A stretch of 64,000 nucleotides of DNA, from positions 171,240 to 235,239 of the forward strand of contig NZ_BMZG01000003.1 in NCBI RefSeq assembly GCF_014652675.1, given 5' to 3'. A program made the translations under genes and the position numbers. Shown piece after piece: positions 28,590 through 37,805 of the stretch; position 1 is the first letter of the stretch; the number at the start of each line of letters is the position of its first letter. The stretch is from Formosimonas limnophila (GTDB taxonomy: Bacteria > Pseudomonadota > Gammaproteobacteria > Burkholderiales > Burkholderiaceae). The notes under the pieces are model-generated. The model saw nothing but the letters and a program-made list of their open reading frames with translations, was not told the origin of the DNA and did not search any database.

Positions 28590-31457
28590 ATGATTAATTT
28601 AATTCCCGAAACATTCGACGAACAACTGTGGTCACGCATGGTTGAACAGTTGGTTGCTGAAAAAGCCAGCATTTTGATTGTACCTGATACTTCCATGTAC
28701 CTGCCTCACCAAGCAGCATGGCAGCAGTATGCGCGGCGTTTACAGACTGTGGTCATGCCACCTCGGTTGCTGACCTTATTGGACTGGACAAAGCGATTTG
28801 GTTCGCCTGACTGGGATGCGCAGCAATTGAGTCGTGTGTTGACTTGGGCACAGCAGTTACAAAGCACGCCGCAGCTGGCGCAGTGGCTTGGCGCGAATCA
28901 AAAAAATCATCAAGATGTGGCATCGGTTTTGTCTGCGGCGCAAAGGTTGGTTGCCTTGAGTGATGAATTAACATTGCATTTATTGCCTCAGTTTGGTGTG
29001 GATGCAATTGTTGAGGGCAGTGCCTTCTTGAGCGAGGTCGTGAGTCAGACATATCAAAATCACGCGGGCAGTTGGGCATCTGACGAGCTGAATGTTTTGC
29101 TCGAATGCTGGCGATTAGACGTGGTGATGATACCGCCCGTCATGCAGTTTTTGAATGTTCTATCTGAAATGGCTGTGGATGAGCGCGCACCTCAGTCTTT
29201 GTACGTTCTGCGAAATCGTCCGTGGTTTGCTTATGAGCAATGGTTTTATGAATATTATGCGCAGCATCATGATGTGCATGTGTTTGATGTGACAACCATC
29301 CGCTCGCGTGCGGTCAGCGATGGTGTGGCTGAGTGTGCACAGCGTGCTTGGGACGATGCACAAGAGCGAATATTGGCGAAACCCAATGAAACAGGACAAA
29401 AACAGCAGGTTGAGCATGGCGTGCTTTGGTCCGCACCGCATCCAGAGGATGAGGCTTGGGCGGTTGTTCAGCAGGTTTTGCGTTGGCGGGAGGGGGGGCT
29501 ACGCCGAATCGCCATTGTGGCTCTGGATCGAGCAGTGAGTCGGCGGGTGTGGTCACAGTTGCTGCATTGTGGTGTGGCTGTTCGTGATGACACGGGGTGG
29601 CTGCTGTCTACGTCTCGTTTGGCCACCAGTTGGCACGATGGTTTGGCAGTGTGGATGCAAGATGCGTCTGCTGATGAGTTGTTGTCTTGGTTGGCTCATC
29701 CAGCGGTGTATGCGCATGAACCACAGATAAAATCGTTGTTGTGGCGATATTTGAAAGACGTGGCTTTACGACAAGATGTTGTGCTAAAAGGTTGGCACAA
29801 TTGGCAACAAGCAGTGCGCCGTTGTCCGCCAAGCAAGCTTTTGAGAGATGAGGCTGATACGAAGGAGTGTGACTTACAAGCATTGGCAATGGAATTTTTG
29901 GCAAAGGCGTTGGTTGCCAAAAAACAACTGTCGCGCAGCCGCCCACTTAGCGCATGGGCAGATGTATTGATTGAATGGGCAAAAGATTTTGGGCTGTGGC
30001 AAGGTTGGCAAACTGAGGCGGCTGGTGATGCAGGGGCTGTTTGGTTACAAATGTTGCAGTTGTGGCGTGTCGATGAGACGTCTGTCCTGCTCGATTTGGC
30101 TGCTGTGATGCGAGTGATGAATGCCGAGGTTGAACGAGCCACGTTTCGTGCGCACGATGCATCTGATGAGGTACTGCTTTTGCCTTTGGGCAGCACGCGG
30201 ATGCGCGAGTTTGATGCGGTTTGGATTTTGGGGGCGGATGAAACGCACTTACCCGCACCGTCTGAGTCAGCCAGCTTGCTCAACACCGCTGTGCGCACAA
30301 AGCTTGGCCTACCGAATGTCGTGGCCAATCAAGAGCAGGTGCGACGGGACTTTATGGATTTACTGGTCAGCACGCCGCGTGTGCATGGTAGTTTTTGCGA
30401 AACCACCAATGGACAACCGAACGCACCGAGCAGTTGGTGGCGTCAGTGGCTGCGTGCCAGTGGGCAAAGTGTGCAAAGCCTCCAGCTCGATTGGCGTGAG
30501 TGTGCCACACAAACGGCAGCAGCCTCTGCTGCGGATATTCGTTATTGTTTGCCTGATACGGTGTCTGCGAGTGATCTGAACCAGCTCTCTGCGTGCCCCT
30601 ACCAATATTACGTCCAACGTGGCTTGGGTATTCGTGAGCGAGCCTTACCGACTGAGGATGTTTCGCCTGCGATGATTGGTAACCTCTGGCATGCGGTGTT
30701 GGCTGGTTTCCATGAGCGGCGTGGTGAGGTCGATGATGGGCAGATTTTGGTAGAGGTCATTGATGAGCAGTTGAGCCCTCTGTGTGCCGAGAATCCAAGG
30801 TACTGGGTGGTTCGAGAGAATTTCCTTTCGTGGATTCATGCCTATGTGGCTTGGTGGCACAATCGTGAGCAGCAAGGCTGGCGCGTATCTGCTAGCGAGT
30901 TGGCCATTTCGGTGGAGCATGATGCTTTTGATGAGACGCTCGGACAAACAGGCCTATCTCTCAAATGGAAAGGCAAACTCGATCAGCTGGACACGCGTGA
31001 GCAGTTTGATGATTTGACAGGCACTTGTGCGCTTCAAGCGGCTGTGATTGACTATAAAACCAACGACGCGGTTGCCGTGCGAGAAAAGTTTCTCAAGCCG
31101 ATTAAACGCGGTGACGACATTCAACTGGCGTTTTATATTCATTTATTACACGGTCATAGTCAAAACACGGTCGTTCAGGCTGGCTACGTGGGGGTGAGTA
31201 AGCTTGCTGTGAATGAGAGCCAAAAACCACACGAAGGCAGCAATACCTACCCACAAGCATGGCTCAATCAAGATGAGGCGGGAGATGGTGCAGCGCTTGA
31301 ACAAGCGGCAGCGCAACTTCATCAGCAAGTGGGTGAAACATTCACTCGAATGTTGAAAGGCGAGCCGCTGGTCGCAATGGGCGAACTACGGGCGTGCGCG
31401 TATTGTGCGGTTCGTGGGGTGTGTCGTAAAGGTTATACCAAATCCGCTGTTAGCTAA
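28590..31457 (+). CDS. AddB-like PD-(D/E)XK nuclease, lone
   Basis: This roughly 955-residue protein resembles the AddB/RecB-type nuclease-helicase subunit of Burkholderiales. The C-terminal part carries the iron-sulphur nuclease domain: first cysteine in QLSACPYQYYVQRGLGIRER, catalytic residues in AAVIDYKTND, and last three cysteines in ACAYCAVRGVC. The N-terminal part is a degenerate helicase without a Walker A motif (SILIVPDTSMYLPHQAA). AddB normally works with AddA helicase-nuclease in double-strand-break resection, but no addA is adjacent here. The ATG at 28590 is chosen since it lies after the TATAAT. The ribosome site is poor. Confidence 0.78.
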   Translation: MINLIPETFDEQLWSRMVEQLVAEKASILIVPDTSMYLPHQAAWQQYARRLQTVVMPPRLLTLLDWTKRFGSPDWDAQQLSRVLTWAQQLQSTPQLAQWLGANQKNHQDVASVLSAAQRLVALSDELTLHLLPQFGVDAIVEGSAFLSEVVSQTYQNHAGSWASDELNVLLECWRLDVVMIPPVMQFLNVLSEMAVDERAPQSLYVLRNRPWFAYEQWFYEYYAQHHDVHVFDVTTIRSRAVSDGVAECAQRAWDDAQERILAKPNETGQKQQVEHGVLWSAPHPEDEAWAVVQQVLRWREGGLRRIAIVALDRAVSRRVWSQLLHCGVAVRDDTGWLLSTSRLATSWHDGLAVWMQDASADELLSWLAHPAVYAHEPQIKSLLWRYLKDVALRQDVVLKGWHNWQQAVRRCPPSKLLRDEADTKECDLQALAMEFLAKALVAKKQLSRSRPLSAWADVLIEWAKDFGLWQGWQTEAAGDAGAVWLQMLQLWRVDETSVLLDLAAVMRVMNAEVERATFRAHDASDEVLLLPLGSTRMREFDAVWILGADETHLPAPSESASLLNTAVRTKLGLPNVVANQEQVRRDFMDLLVSTPRVHGSFCETTNGQPNAPSSWWRQWLRASGQSVQSLQLDWRECATQTAAASAADIRYCLPDTVSASDLNQLSACPYQYYVQRGLGIRERALPTEDVSPAMIGNLWHAVLAGFHERRGEVDDGQILVEVIDEQLSPLCAENPRYWVVRENFLSWIHAYVAWWHNREQQGWRVSASELAISVEHDAFDETLGQTGLSLKWKGKLDQLDTREQFDDLTGTCALQAAVIDYKTNDAVAVREKFLKPIKRGDDIQLAFYIHLLHGHSQNTVVQAGYVGVSKLAVNESQKPHEGSNTYPQAWLNQDEAGDGAALEQAAAQLHQQVGETFTRMLKGEPLVAMGELRACAYCAVRGVCRKGYTKSAVS

Positions 31458-31477
31458 AAGTGCCAGTGCTTTTATTG

Positions 31478-32194
31478 TTACCGCTCACTTGTCCATGCCA
31501 TCAGCATCAGCACCAACCAGAGCGCAATTGATCGTCCAATCTGTCCGTGTGTAGCTTGATAATTATAGTAAAACACTTTGTCCTTAGTGAGTCCACGAGC
31601 ACGCAGGCTCATCGCACCACGCTGTGCATGACGCAACGAAAAAATCAATAGCGGTATCCATTGTGAGAATTTTTGTAAGCCCTTGATGCCGCGTAGTTTT
31701 GCGTTGAGCATGATGCGGCGGCTCTCAGCACGCAGTAGTGTGATGGCGCCGATGCCGACCAACATGGCATAAGCGATTTGGGTGGATAGCCATCGGCGTT
31801 GCAGGGCATAGGTAATCACGTCTCGCACATTAATCATTTTGGCTGATAGCAGGGCCACCCAAGTGAGTGACCAGATTTTGAGTGCGGTTTGATTGGCCTT
31901 GAGTTGTGCTTGCTCGGCTGTGATGTCTTCTGTATGAAAAAAGACATTCAACAGCCAAATTGAGATGGACAGCGCAAAGGCCACTGCCAAACTCTTGAGG
32001 GCAAAGCGCCATGTGATGCCCTGAAAAAAACCGACCGCGCAAAATGCACATGCCCACAGGGCAATGGTGTGCCAGCGAAATGGTAAAGCAACCGCAATGA
32101 AAAAAGCGAACAGCATCAACCACAGGTGAGCGTCATGAAAAAAACGCTCACGGATAGGGGCATTGATTTGGTCGGTGTGGTTTGTGCTCTTCAT
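31478..32194 (-). CDS. ykoC: ECF transporter T component (YkoC/EcfT)
   Basis: This 238-residue membrane protein has about five helices and the two EcfT coupling motifs with the Ala-Arg-Gly signature. They are seen as AKLRGIKG and SLRARGLTKDK. It is the scaffold that joins the ATPases to the substrate-binding S component. It overlaps the ATPase gene by four bases and is the last gene of a TPP-riboswitch-controlled set. The substrate follows from the S component (thiamine or its pyrimidine part). Confidence 0.85.
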   Translation of the reverse strand: MKSTNHTDQINAPIRERFFHDAHLWLMLFAFFIAVALPFRWHTIALWACAFCAVGFFQGITWRFALKSLAVAFALSISIWLLNVFFHTEDITAEQAQLKANQTALKIWSLTWVALLSAKMINVRDVITYALQRRWLSTQIAYAMLVGIGAITLLRAESRRIMLNAKLRGIKGLQKFSQWIPLLIFSLRHAQRGAMSLRARGLTKDKVFYYNYQATHGQIGRSIALWLVLMLMAWTSER

Positions 32195-33528
32195 GCGTTG
32201 ACCACCGTGGTGGTGAGCTTGCCATTGCTGATTTCCCAGATGTGGGTGGCGATGGCTTGTTGAACGGCCTTGTCGTGTGTGATGGCGATGAGCGCGTGTC
32301 CCGCTTGCTTGAGTTGATTGATTAAGCGGACGATGCGGGTGGTATTAATGGCATCTTGACCGAATGTTGGTTCGTCGAGCAAAACGAGCGGGCGTTTTTG
32401 TACGCAGGGGTAGAGCAGGGTGAGGCGGCGTTTCTGGCCTTCGGATAGCTGATGGGGCGAGCTGTCTGCACGACCTTCTAAACCGATTTGCGAGAGTGTT
32501 TGCTCAATGTCCGTAATGCCCTGCTGCTGTAATTCCTCGCCAATGGTGTCAAAGAAAAAGTGACTGTCAGGATGTTGAAACACGTACGACATGTGTGGTG
32601 TGGCTTTTGACGTTACACCATTTAACTCGAATGTGAATTTTCCCGAAAGCTGTTTTTGTGTGCCTGCGAGCGTGTTGAATAATGTGGACTTTCCTGCGCC
32701 ATTTTCACCGACCAATATGGCACAATCGCCTGACTCGAGTGTGAAGTCTGCTGTGAATAGAGGAGCATTTTTGTATCCGATGGTTAAGGCTTGCGCTGAG
32801 AGTTTGGCGTATTTCGTAGTGTTTGGTACGAATGAATGTTTGCTCGGTGTGGCCTGCTCACGATTGACATCTCTCGTCTGGATGTTGAGCCAGTCCGCGA
32901 CTGATATTTCAGAAATCACCCCATCATCTGTCACATGCCAGCACACATCTGCGTACTGGCTCACGTGAGGATGATGGTCAATCAGGAGCATGCCAACATG
33001 CCCCTTTAACTCAGCCAGCGCGGTATAAAAATCATCGCGCATGGCAGGATTAAGAAACGCTGTCGGCTCATCAAATACAATCCAGTTTGGTTCAAATGCC
33101 AGCATAGAGGCGAGCAGCAGTCGCTGTGCCAAACCGTGGCTTAATTGTGTCGTTGGTTTAAGTGTTTGATGTGCCAAGCCAAATCGACTCAGCCAATTCT
33201 GCGCGGTTGTCATGCGCGTCATCGGCCAATGTGCATTTTCCATTGAGAAAAAAAACTCCTCACCGACACGCTCGTGAACGATTTGCGACAAAGGGTTTTG
33301 GGCGAGGTATGCGGCATGTTTCAACACATCAGGTGTATGACCATCGAGCTGACCTGAGATAAACTCAGGGTAAAAGCCCTTGAGTAGATGCAAAAACGTG
33401 CTTTTGCCGCTGCCACTGTTGCCCACCAGCCAAATCACTTGTTTGGATTGTACGGGCAATGGCTTAGCCAAAGACAAACCCGCATCACTGCGGGTGTATC
33501 GAAAAGAAAAGGGGAGAACTTGAGACAT
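32191..33528 (-). CDS. ykoD: ECF transporter double ATPase (YkoD type)
   Basis: This 445-residue protein holds two ABC ATPase domains in one chain. Domain 1 has Walker A VGNSGSGKSTF, signature-like LSHGLAQRLLLA and Walker B WIVFDEPTAF. Domain 2 has Walker A VGENGAGKSTL, signature LSEGQKRRLTLL and Walker B LVLLDEPTFG. Such fused ATPases power ECF transporters. The start codon overlaps the stop of ykoE (TAATG) and the stop overlaps ykoC. The three genes are thus translationally coupled. Confidence 0.9.
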   Translation of the reverse strand: MSQVLPFSFRYTRSDAGLSLAKPLPVQSKQVIWLVGNSGSGKSTFLHLLKGFYPEFISGQLDGHTPDVLKHAAYLAQNPLSQIVHERVGEEFFFSMENAHWPMTRMTTAQNWLSRFGLAHQTLKPTTQLSHGLAQRLLLASMLAFEPNWIVFDEPTAFLNPAMRDDFYTALAELKGHVGMLLIDHHPHVSQYADVCWHVTDDGVISEISVADWLNIQTRDVNREQATPSKHSFVPNTTKYAKLSAQALTIGYKNAPLFTADFTLESGDCAILVGENGAGKSTLFNTLAGTQKQLSGKFTFELNGVTSKATPHMSYVFQHPDSHFFFDTIGEELQQQGITDIEQTLSQIGLEGRADSSPHQLSEGQKRRLTLLYPCVQKRPLVLLDEPTFGQDAINTTRIVRLINQLKQAGHALIAITHDKAVQQAIATHIWEISNGKLTTTVVNA

Positions 33529-34178
33529 TAGGCTCGGTGTTTGGCAATCAGGAAGTTATTAAGTAAGCCTGTTTTGAGTAAACGAAGCGACAGATATCGG
33601 CTCAAAACAGCCGCTAGCACCACCGCTGAAATGATAAAAGCCGTTACTTGAATCAGATTAAAGCATGGCGCGAGTTGCGCATAGTCGCTGGTGAAGAAGT
33701 CGTAGGTATAGCTAAAAAATGCCGAAACACTGGCTGCCAACGCCAACACACCCATAGACCAATTCCGATAAGCAAACAAGGCGAACACCAGCTCCGCGCC
33801 CAGCCCCTGAATCACACCATAAATCACAGCGGATAAACCCCACTGTGTGATGATACCTTCTACAAATGCTGCCACAATCGAGGCGAACAACGCTATTCCT
33901 GGTTTGCGAATCAGGTCACCGAGAAACACAGAGGCCAAAATCCACAGGCCTGACGTTAAATACTTAAGTCCGAAGGGTTTGAGCGCAGGTTTAACCAGCT
34001 CATAGACCAATGTCCAAGCCCAATAGGCCACACCCAAAGCAGCAGCGATGACTGCACATGTGACCCATTCTTGAAGTGTGATTGAACGAAACAATTGTAC
34101 GATGGAGCGCGATTCAGTGTAGACAGCGGGTTCGGTTGAGGCGAGATTTGATTGAGGGGAAGAATACGGATTTGTCAT
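33528..34178 (-). CDS. ykoE: ECF transporter S component YkoE, thiamine/HMP type
   Basis: This 216-residue membrane protein has five to six helices and the YkoE signature around KPFGLKYLTSGLWILASVFLGDLIRKPGIAL. Later come the E-x2-I-x-QWG (EGIITQWG) and QGLGAELVFALF blocks. YkoE is the substrate-binding subunit of a transporter predicted to import thiamine or its hydroxymethylpyrimidine precursor. A TPP riboswitch directly upstream supports this. A 40-residue polar N-terminus (NPYSSPQSNLASTEP) precedes the first helix. YkoEDC is best known from Firmicutes, so its presence here is notable. Confidence 0.87.
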   Translation of the reverse strand: MTNPYSSPQSNLASTEPAVYTESRSIVQLFRSITLQEWVTCAVIAAALGVAYWAWTLVYELVKPALKPFGLKYLTSGLWILASVFLGDLIRKPGIALFASIVAAFVEGIITQWGLSAVIYGVIQGLGAELVFALFAYRNWSMGVLALAASVSAFFSYTYDFFTSDYAQLAPCFNLIQVTAFIISAVVLAAVLSRYLSLRLLKTGLLNNFLIAKHRA

Positions 34179-34183
34179 GTGAT

Positions 34184-34270
34184 TTCCTTTCCTTCGCAGG
34201 CATTACCCTGAGCAGGTTTAGCGGTGTTTCTCAGCCCGACTGTGACAATACAGTGAGCACCCGCAGGTTG
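34184..34270 (-). ncRNA. TPP riboswitch (THI element) controlling ykoEDC
   Basis: On the minus strand the sequence reads GGGTGC, then GCTGAGA, an ACC stretch, ACCTGCTCAGGGTAATGCC and TGCGAAGGA. These are the conserved blocks of the thiamine pyrophosphate riboswitch in order. The 3' end AAGGAAAGG overlaps the ykoE ribosome site, about 8 bases from the ATG. Ligand binding would therefore hide the ribosome site and stop translation when TPP is plentiful. No terminator stem is visible, so control is probably translational. Confidence 0.93.
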
Positions 34271-34400
34271 GTTTGAGCCTTGATTTTACTGAGTTTCTGG
34301 ATTTCTGTAAAGCTATATGTTTTTGACTTTGTTGCGGTTGGGATTTTTGAATCGTTCTACAAAAAACTTGACCGTTCTAAAAAATCACTTAATTTGAACA

Positions 34401-34428
34401 ACAAACGCGCAGTTTAGGCTGCGCGTTG
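34401..34428 (-). terminator. Hairpin after dctM
   Basis: ACAAACGCGCAG, loop TTTAGG, CTGCGCGTTGT is a strong stem, with no clean T run on the minus strand. It is the likely end of the TRAP transcript and of low-to-medium confidence. Confidence 0.55.
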
Positions 34429-34447
34429 TCTGCTTCTTTAGAAAAAC

Positions 34448-36235
34448 TTATTTGGCTGGGATGAAGTCCAGTTGTGGTGTAGTGCTGTTTTTAGTTGGCT
34501 CAGGCTTACTCTCGATTTGAGCCTCTGCAGGTTTGGTTGCCTTGTCGTTGGGTGTTAAGTCCAAACTTGGTGAGGCTTTTTGTGGTGTTGTGCCGTTACC
34601 TAAATCTAAATTTAATGAACCAGATGTAGGAGCGGGGGCTGTGACACCTGATTCAATGGCTTTCGCTTTGGCTCGAGATTGCTCTGTTGGTACGATGCTT
34701 GGCACTGCGATGATGAGCGCGACCATGATGAGCTGGATAATAACGAATGGTATAGCGCCCATGTAAATGTCGCTTGTTTTAACCTCTTTCGGCGCGACTG
34801 AGCGTAAGTAGAACAATGCAAAGCCAAACGGCGGGTGCATGAATGAGGTTTGCATATTCACCGCGAGCAAAACGCCTAACCAAACTAAATCAATGCCGAG
34901 TTTTTCAGCCACAGGTGCGATTAGTGGAACGAGGATGAATGATAGCTCAAAAAACTCAAGGAAAAAGGCAAGGAAGAAAATCAATAAATTGATCACAATC
35001 AAAAAGCCGATTTCACCACCCGGAATCGCGAGTAGCAAATGCTCGACCCATTTATCTCCTTTAACGCCTTGAAAAACCAAGTTAAACACGGTTGAGCCAA
35101 TCAAAATAAACAATACGAAACTCGTGAGCTTGAGTGTGGAGTCCACGGCTTGTTTGGTCAGGCCGAAATTCAATCGACCTTTCGCCAGTGCTAATAATAT
35201 CGCGCCCAAAGCACCGAGTGCACCACCTTCAGTTGGTGTAGCGATGCCGAGTAACACCGTGCCGAGCACCAAAAATATTAGAGCGAGCGGTGGAATCAAA
35301 ACAAAAATCACGCGTTCGGCCATGTCGCTGAGTAAGTTGAATTTGGCCAACTGATTGATTTTTGCCAAAGCATAAACGACGGATATGGAAAATGCAGCGG
35401 CCAAAATTTTGGCGCGACCCAAAGAGTCTTCGATTGTGTCCGCACCGTATAAAAAATGTTGTTCAGATACATCGCGAGTCACGGTGACGTAAAACCCATA
35501 AGCGACACACAGAGTGAGTAGCATCATAAACAACAACGACTGAACACCTGAGCCAAATTTGGTTGGGTTAAAAATTCGCGCACTTTTGGGCAGGGCAGGC
35601 ACCCACGATGGCTTGACGATGGAGACGATTAAAATATAAACCATGTACATTCCAGCGAGTAGCAAGCCTGGAAGAATCGCTGCCTCATACATCGCACCGA
35701 CGGGTTTATTTAATTGGCTGGCCAAAATAATCAGTACCAATGATGGCGGGATGATTTGCGCTAATGTGCCCGATGAGGCAATCACGCCTGTTGCGACGCG
35801 TTTGTTATAGCCGTATTGGAGCATGAGTGGCAGTGAAATTAAGCCCATGGCGATGACCGATGCGGCCACGACACCTGTGGTTGCAGCCAAAAGCATGCCG
35901 ACCAAAATCACCGCGTAAGCCAAGCCACCACGAATAGGACCAAATAATTGACCGATGACTTTGAGTAAATCCTCTGCCATTTTTGACCGCTCCAATATCA
36001 GTCCCATGAAGGTGAAAAACGGAATCGCCAATAATGTATCGTTTGTCAAAATGCCATAAATGCGACTTGGCAAAGCGCGCATCAGATTCGGGTCAAGCAC
36101 GCCCAGAGCGATGCCTGCGACCGCGAATAGCAGACCGTTGGCCGCGAGAGAAAATGTAATGGGAAAGCCTGACAGCAAAAAAACCACTAAGCCGAAAAAC
36201 ATGATTGGCGCGAGATTGTTGGCTAAAAATTCCAT
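34448..36235 (-). CDS. dctM: TRAP transporter large permease DctM with tail
   Basis: This 595-residue DctM-type permease is longer than the classic 430 residues. It contains the family's long middle insertion (about residues 210-310), as in the large subtype, and the transport core motifs LAIPFFTFMGLILERS, ATTGVVAASVIAMG and VLLGIATPTEGGALGALGA. It has about 14 helices. From about residue 530 a polar tail of 60 residues follows. It repeats an L-D-L/F motif (SLNLDLG, SPSLDLTP, PQLDFIP) separated by Pro/Lys/Thr segments. The tail is not part of the usual family. The substrate is unknown because no DctP is adjacent. Confidence 0.88.
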   Translation of the reverse strand: MEFLANNLAPIMFFGLVVFLLSGFPITFSLAANGLLFAVAGIALGVLDPNLMRALPSRIYGILTNDTLLAIPFFTFMGLILERSKMAEDLLKVIGQLFGPIRGGLAYAVILVGMLLAATTGVVAASVIAMGLISLPLMLQYGYNKRVATGVIASSGTLAQIIPPSLVLIILASQLNKPVGAMYEAAILPGLLLAGMYMVYILIVSIVKPSWVPALPKSARIFNPTKFGSGVQSLLFMMLLTLCVAYGFYVTVTRDVSEQHFLYGADTIEDSLGRAKILAAAFSISVVYALAKINQLAKFNLLSDMAERVIFVLIPPLALIFLVLGTVLLGIATPTEGGALGALGAILLALAKGRLNFGLTKQAVDSTLKLTSFVLFILIGSTVFNLVFQGVKGDKWVEHLLLAIPGGEIGFLIVINLLIFFLAFFLEFFELSFILVPLIAPVAEKLGIDLVWLGVLLAVNMQTSFMHPPFGFALFYLRSVAPKEVKTSDIYMGAIPFVIIQLIMVALIIAVPSIVPTEQSRAKAKAIESGVTAPAPTSGSLNLDLGNGTTPQKASPSLDLTPNDKATKPAEAQIESKPEPTKNSTTPQLDFIPAK

Positions 36236-36264
36236 GGGTTGTCTCCGTTATGATTTGATTCTGA

Positions 36265-36861
36265 TTAGTCTTTTGTCGCTTCGATGTAGGCTTTGACTTC
36301 ATCATCTGGGTTGTGCCCACCTTTACGAAACTCATGGTAAGCAACCAATCCTTTGAGATAACCGATGCGTTTAATCAATTCAGAAAAACCTTGAATCAAC
36401 AACATTAAAAACCCTAATGGAATCAATAGCTTGAATGGCCATAAAACCAAAGGGCTGTTGCCCGAATGCTCATCGCTGAGGATGGACTGTTCGACAGCGC
36501 CAATGCTGTACCAAAGAATCAAAATGCAGGTAGGAAACATAAATAGCAAAATACCCACAATATCGCCCCATACCTGAGCACGTTCTGAGTAGCGTGACGC
36601 GAGTACATCAATACGAACATGCTCGTCTTTTTTCAGCGTGTAAGCTGCACCGAGTAAAAACATACAGCCAAAAAAGAAAAACAACGACTCAAACATGGTG
36701 TTTGAATACGTTTGAAAAAATGTGCTGGATGAAAACACTTTGCGTAGTATGGCGTTAAGCGAGCAAATTAAGACGGCTATTAATACCGTCCACTGAGCTA
36801 CTTTAGCGATTTTTTCATTGAAACGGTCAATAATGTCAGATAGGCGCAGTAAACCATGCAT
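36265..36861 (-). CDS. dctQ: TRAP transporter small permease DctQ
   Basis: This 198-residue protein has four membrane helices. It shows the DctQ blocks NTMFESLFFFFGCMFLLGAA, YTLKKDEHVRIDVL and KLLIPLGFLMLLIQGFSELI, the last containing the conserved GF-x3-L pattern before a basic stretch. It forms the membrane core with DctM, whose gene starts 29 bases later. No periplasmic binding-protein gene lies upstream within 160 bases, so it must be encoded elsewhere. Confidence 0.9.
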   Translation of the reverse strand: MHGLLRLSDIIDRFNEKIAKVAQWTVLIAVLICSLNAILRKVFSSSTFFQTYSNTMFESLFFFFGCMFLLGAAYTLKKDEHVRIDVLASRYSERAQVWGDIVGILLFMFPTCILILWYSIGAVEQSILSDEHSGNSPLVLWPFKLLIPLGFLMLLIQGFSELIKRIGYLKGLVAYHEFRKGGHNPDDEVKAYIEATKD

Positions 36862-37027
36862 GGCTTGTCTCCTTTTATTAATTTGTGGATAGAAGTATAG
36901 TTGATAGCGGTTGCGGATTGGTGTTTTTTAAACACAATTTACGCTTATTTTATTTGTACTGCGAAAAAACTGCCTCAATTGGCGGATTCATGGTGACTTG
37001 ATTTTGATAACGTGGTTCGGGTCTACC

Positions 37028-37615
37028 TTAAATATTGATACCAACACCCATTAAGGCATTGCGCAAAGCCAAGCCCCCAAGCACAAAAAAAATCACCGAT
37101 GCGATGATGTGAATGGTTTTGGTTGGGAGTTTATCCGCGAAGCGGTGACCGAGGTAAACTGCAGGGACATTGGCCAGCATCATACCCAGAGTCGTACCAA
37201 GCACCACGGTGAAAAATTCGTGATAACGCGCGGCCAATGCGACGGTGACAATTTGAGTTTTATCACCCATTTCGGCTAAGAAAAAAGCCACCACTGTGGT
37301 TGTGAATACGCCGAGTTGTTTTTTTGGAATCACCACTTCGTTTTCGTCGAGCTTATCGGGAATCAGAATCCAGCCGGCCATCAAAACGAATGAGGCGACG
37401 ATGACCCAATTCAAAATATTGGGGCTTAAAACGTTTGATAAAAGCGCACCGACAGCACCCGCACCTGCGTGGTTTGCGATGGTGGCAACGAAAATGCCCA
37501 AGATAATCGGAATGGGTTTACGGTAACGAGCGGCGAGAATCAGCGAGAGAAGTTGTGTTTTATCACCCATTTCGGCAAGGGCGACGACACTGGTTGAGAC
37601 AAGGAGTGATTCCAT
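37028..37615 (-). CDS. GDT1/UPF0016 (TMEM165-like) cation exporter, manganese type
   Basis: The 195-residue protein consists of two repeats with the family signature E-x-GDKT: VVALAEMGDKTQLLSLILAA and FFLAEMGDKTQIVTVALAA. Each repeat has about three helices, and an acidic linker DKLDENEVV separates them. UPF0016 proteins export Mn2+ or Ca2+; the bacterial homologue MneA/MntX-type is a Mn2+ exporter. The ATG at 37615 is chosen because the sequence upstream of it is a manganese riboswitch, not coding. A GGAG-type site lies just upstream. The family's two acidic motifs are intact. Confidence 0.9.
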   Translation of the reverse strand: MESLLVSTSVVALAEMGDKTQLLSLILAARYRKPIPIILGIFVATIANHAGAGAVGALLSNVLSPNILNWVIVASFVLMAGWILIPDKLDENEVVIPKKQLGVFTTTVVAFFLAEMGDKTQIVTVALAARYHEFFTVVLGTTLGMMLANVPAVYLGHRFADKLPTKTIHIIASVIFFVLGGLALRNALMGVGINI

Positions 37616-37621
37616 AAATAA

Positions 37622-37802
37622 ATTAACCTCGGCTGGCAAACACGAATGACCACGCGCGCTCCCCAGCCATGCAGAGTGTACGTAGTCAATAGTCTTGCCA
37701 AATCTGGTAATCATGAGTGCCATGCTGTGAACACAGAGAACGACAGCAAGTATGTTGACACCCATCTTTTCTAAAGAGAAAAGAGGCTACTCCCCAATGA
37801 CG
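37622..37802 (-). ncRNA. yybP-ykoY manganese riboswitch
   Basis: On the minus strand the leader reads ATTGGGGAGTAGCCTC, then GGTGTCAACATACTTG, and further down GCTGGGGAGCGCG and GTTTGCCAGCCGAGG. GGGGAGTAGC and GTCAACATAC are the sequence signatures of the yybP-ykoY element, as in the E. coli mntP leader. The downstream gene is a candidate Mn2+ exporter, matching the known target class. The element runs from the promoter to about 8 bases before the start codon, so control of ribosome access is plausible. I inferred the boundaries by eye. Confidence 0.85.
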
Positions 37803-37805
37803 GGG

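Noticed and set aside
37616-37765. 50-residue N-terminal extension of the GDT1-type protein
   Set aside because: The region carries the sequence blocks of a yybP-ykoY riboswitch, and family members start at the ATG at 37615.
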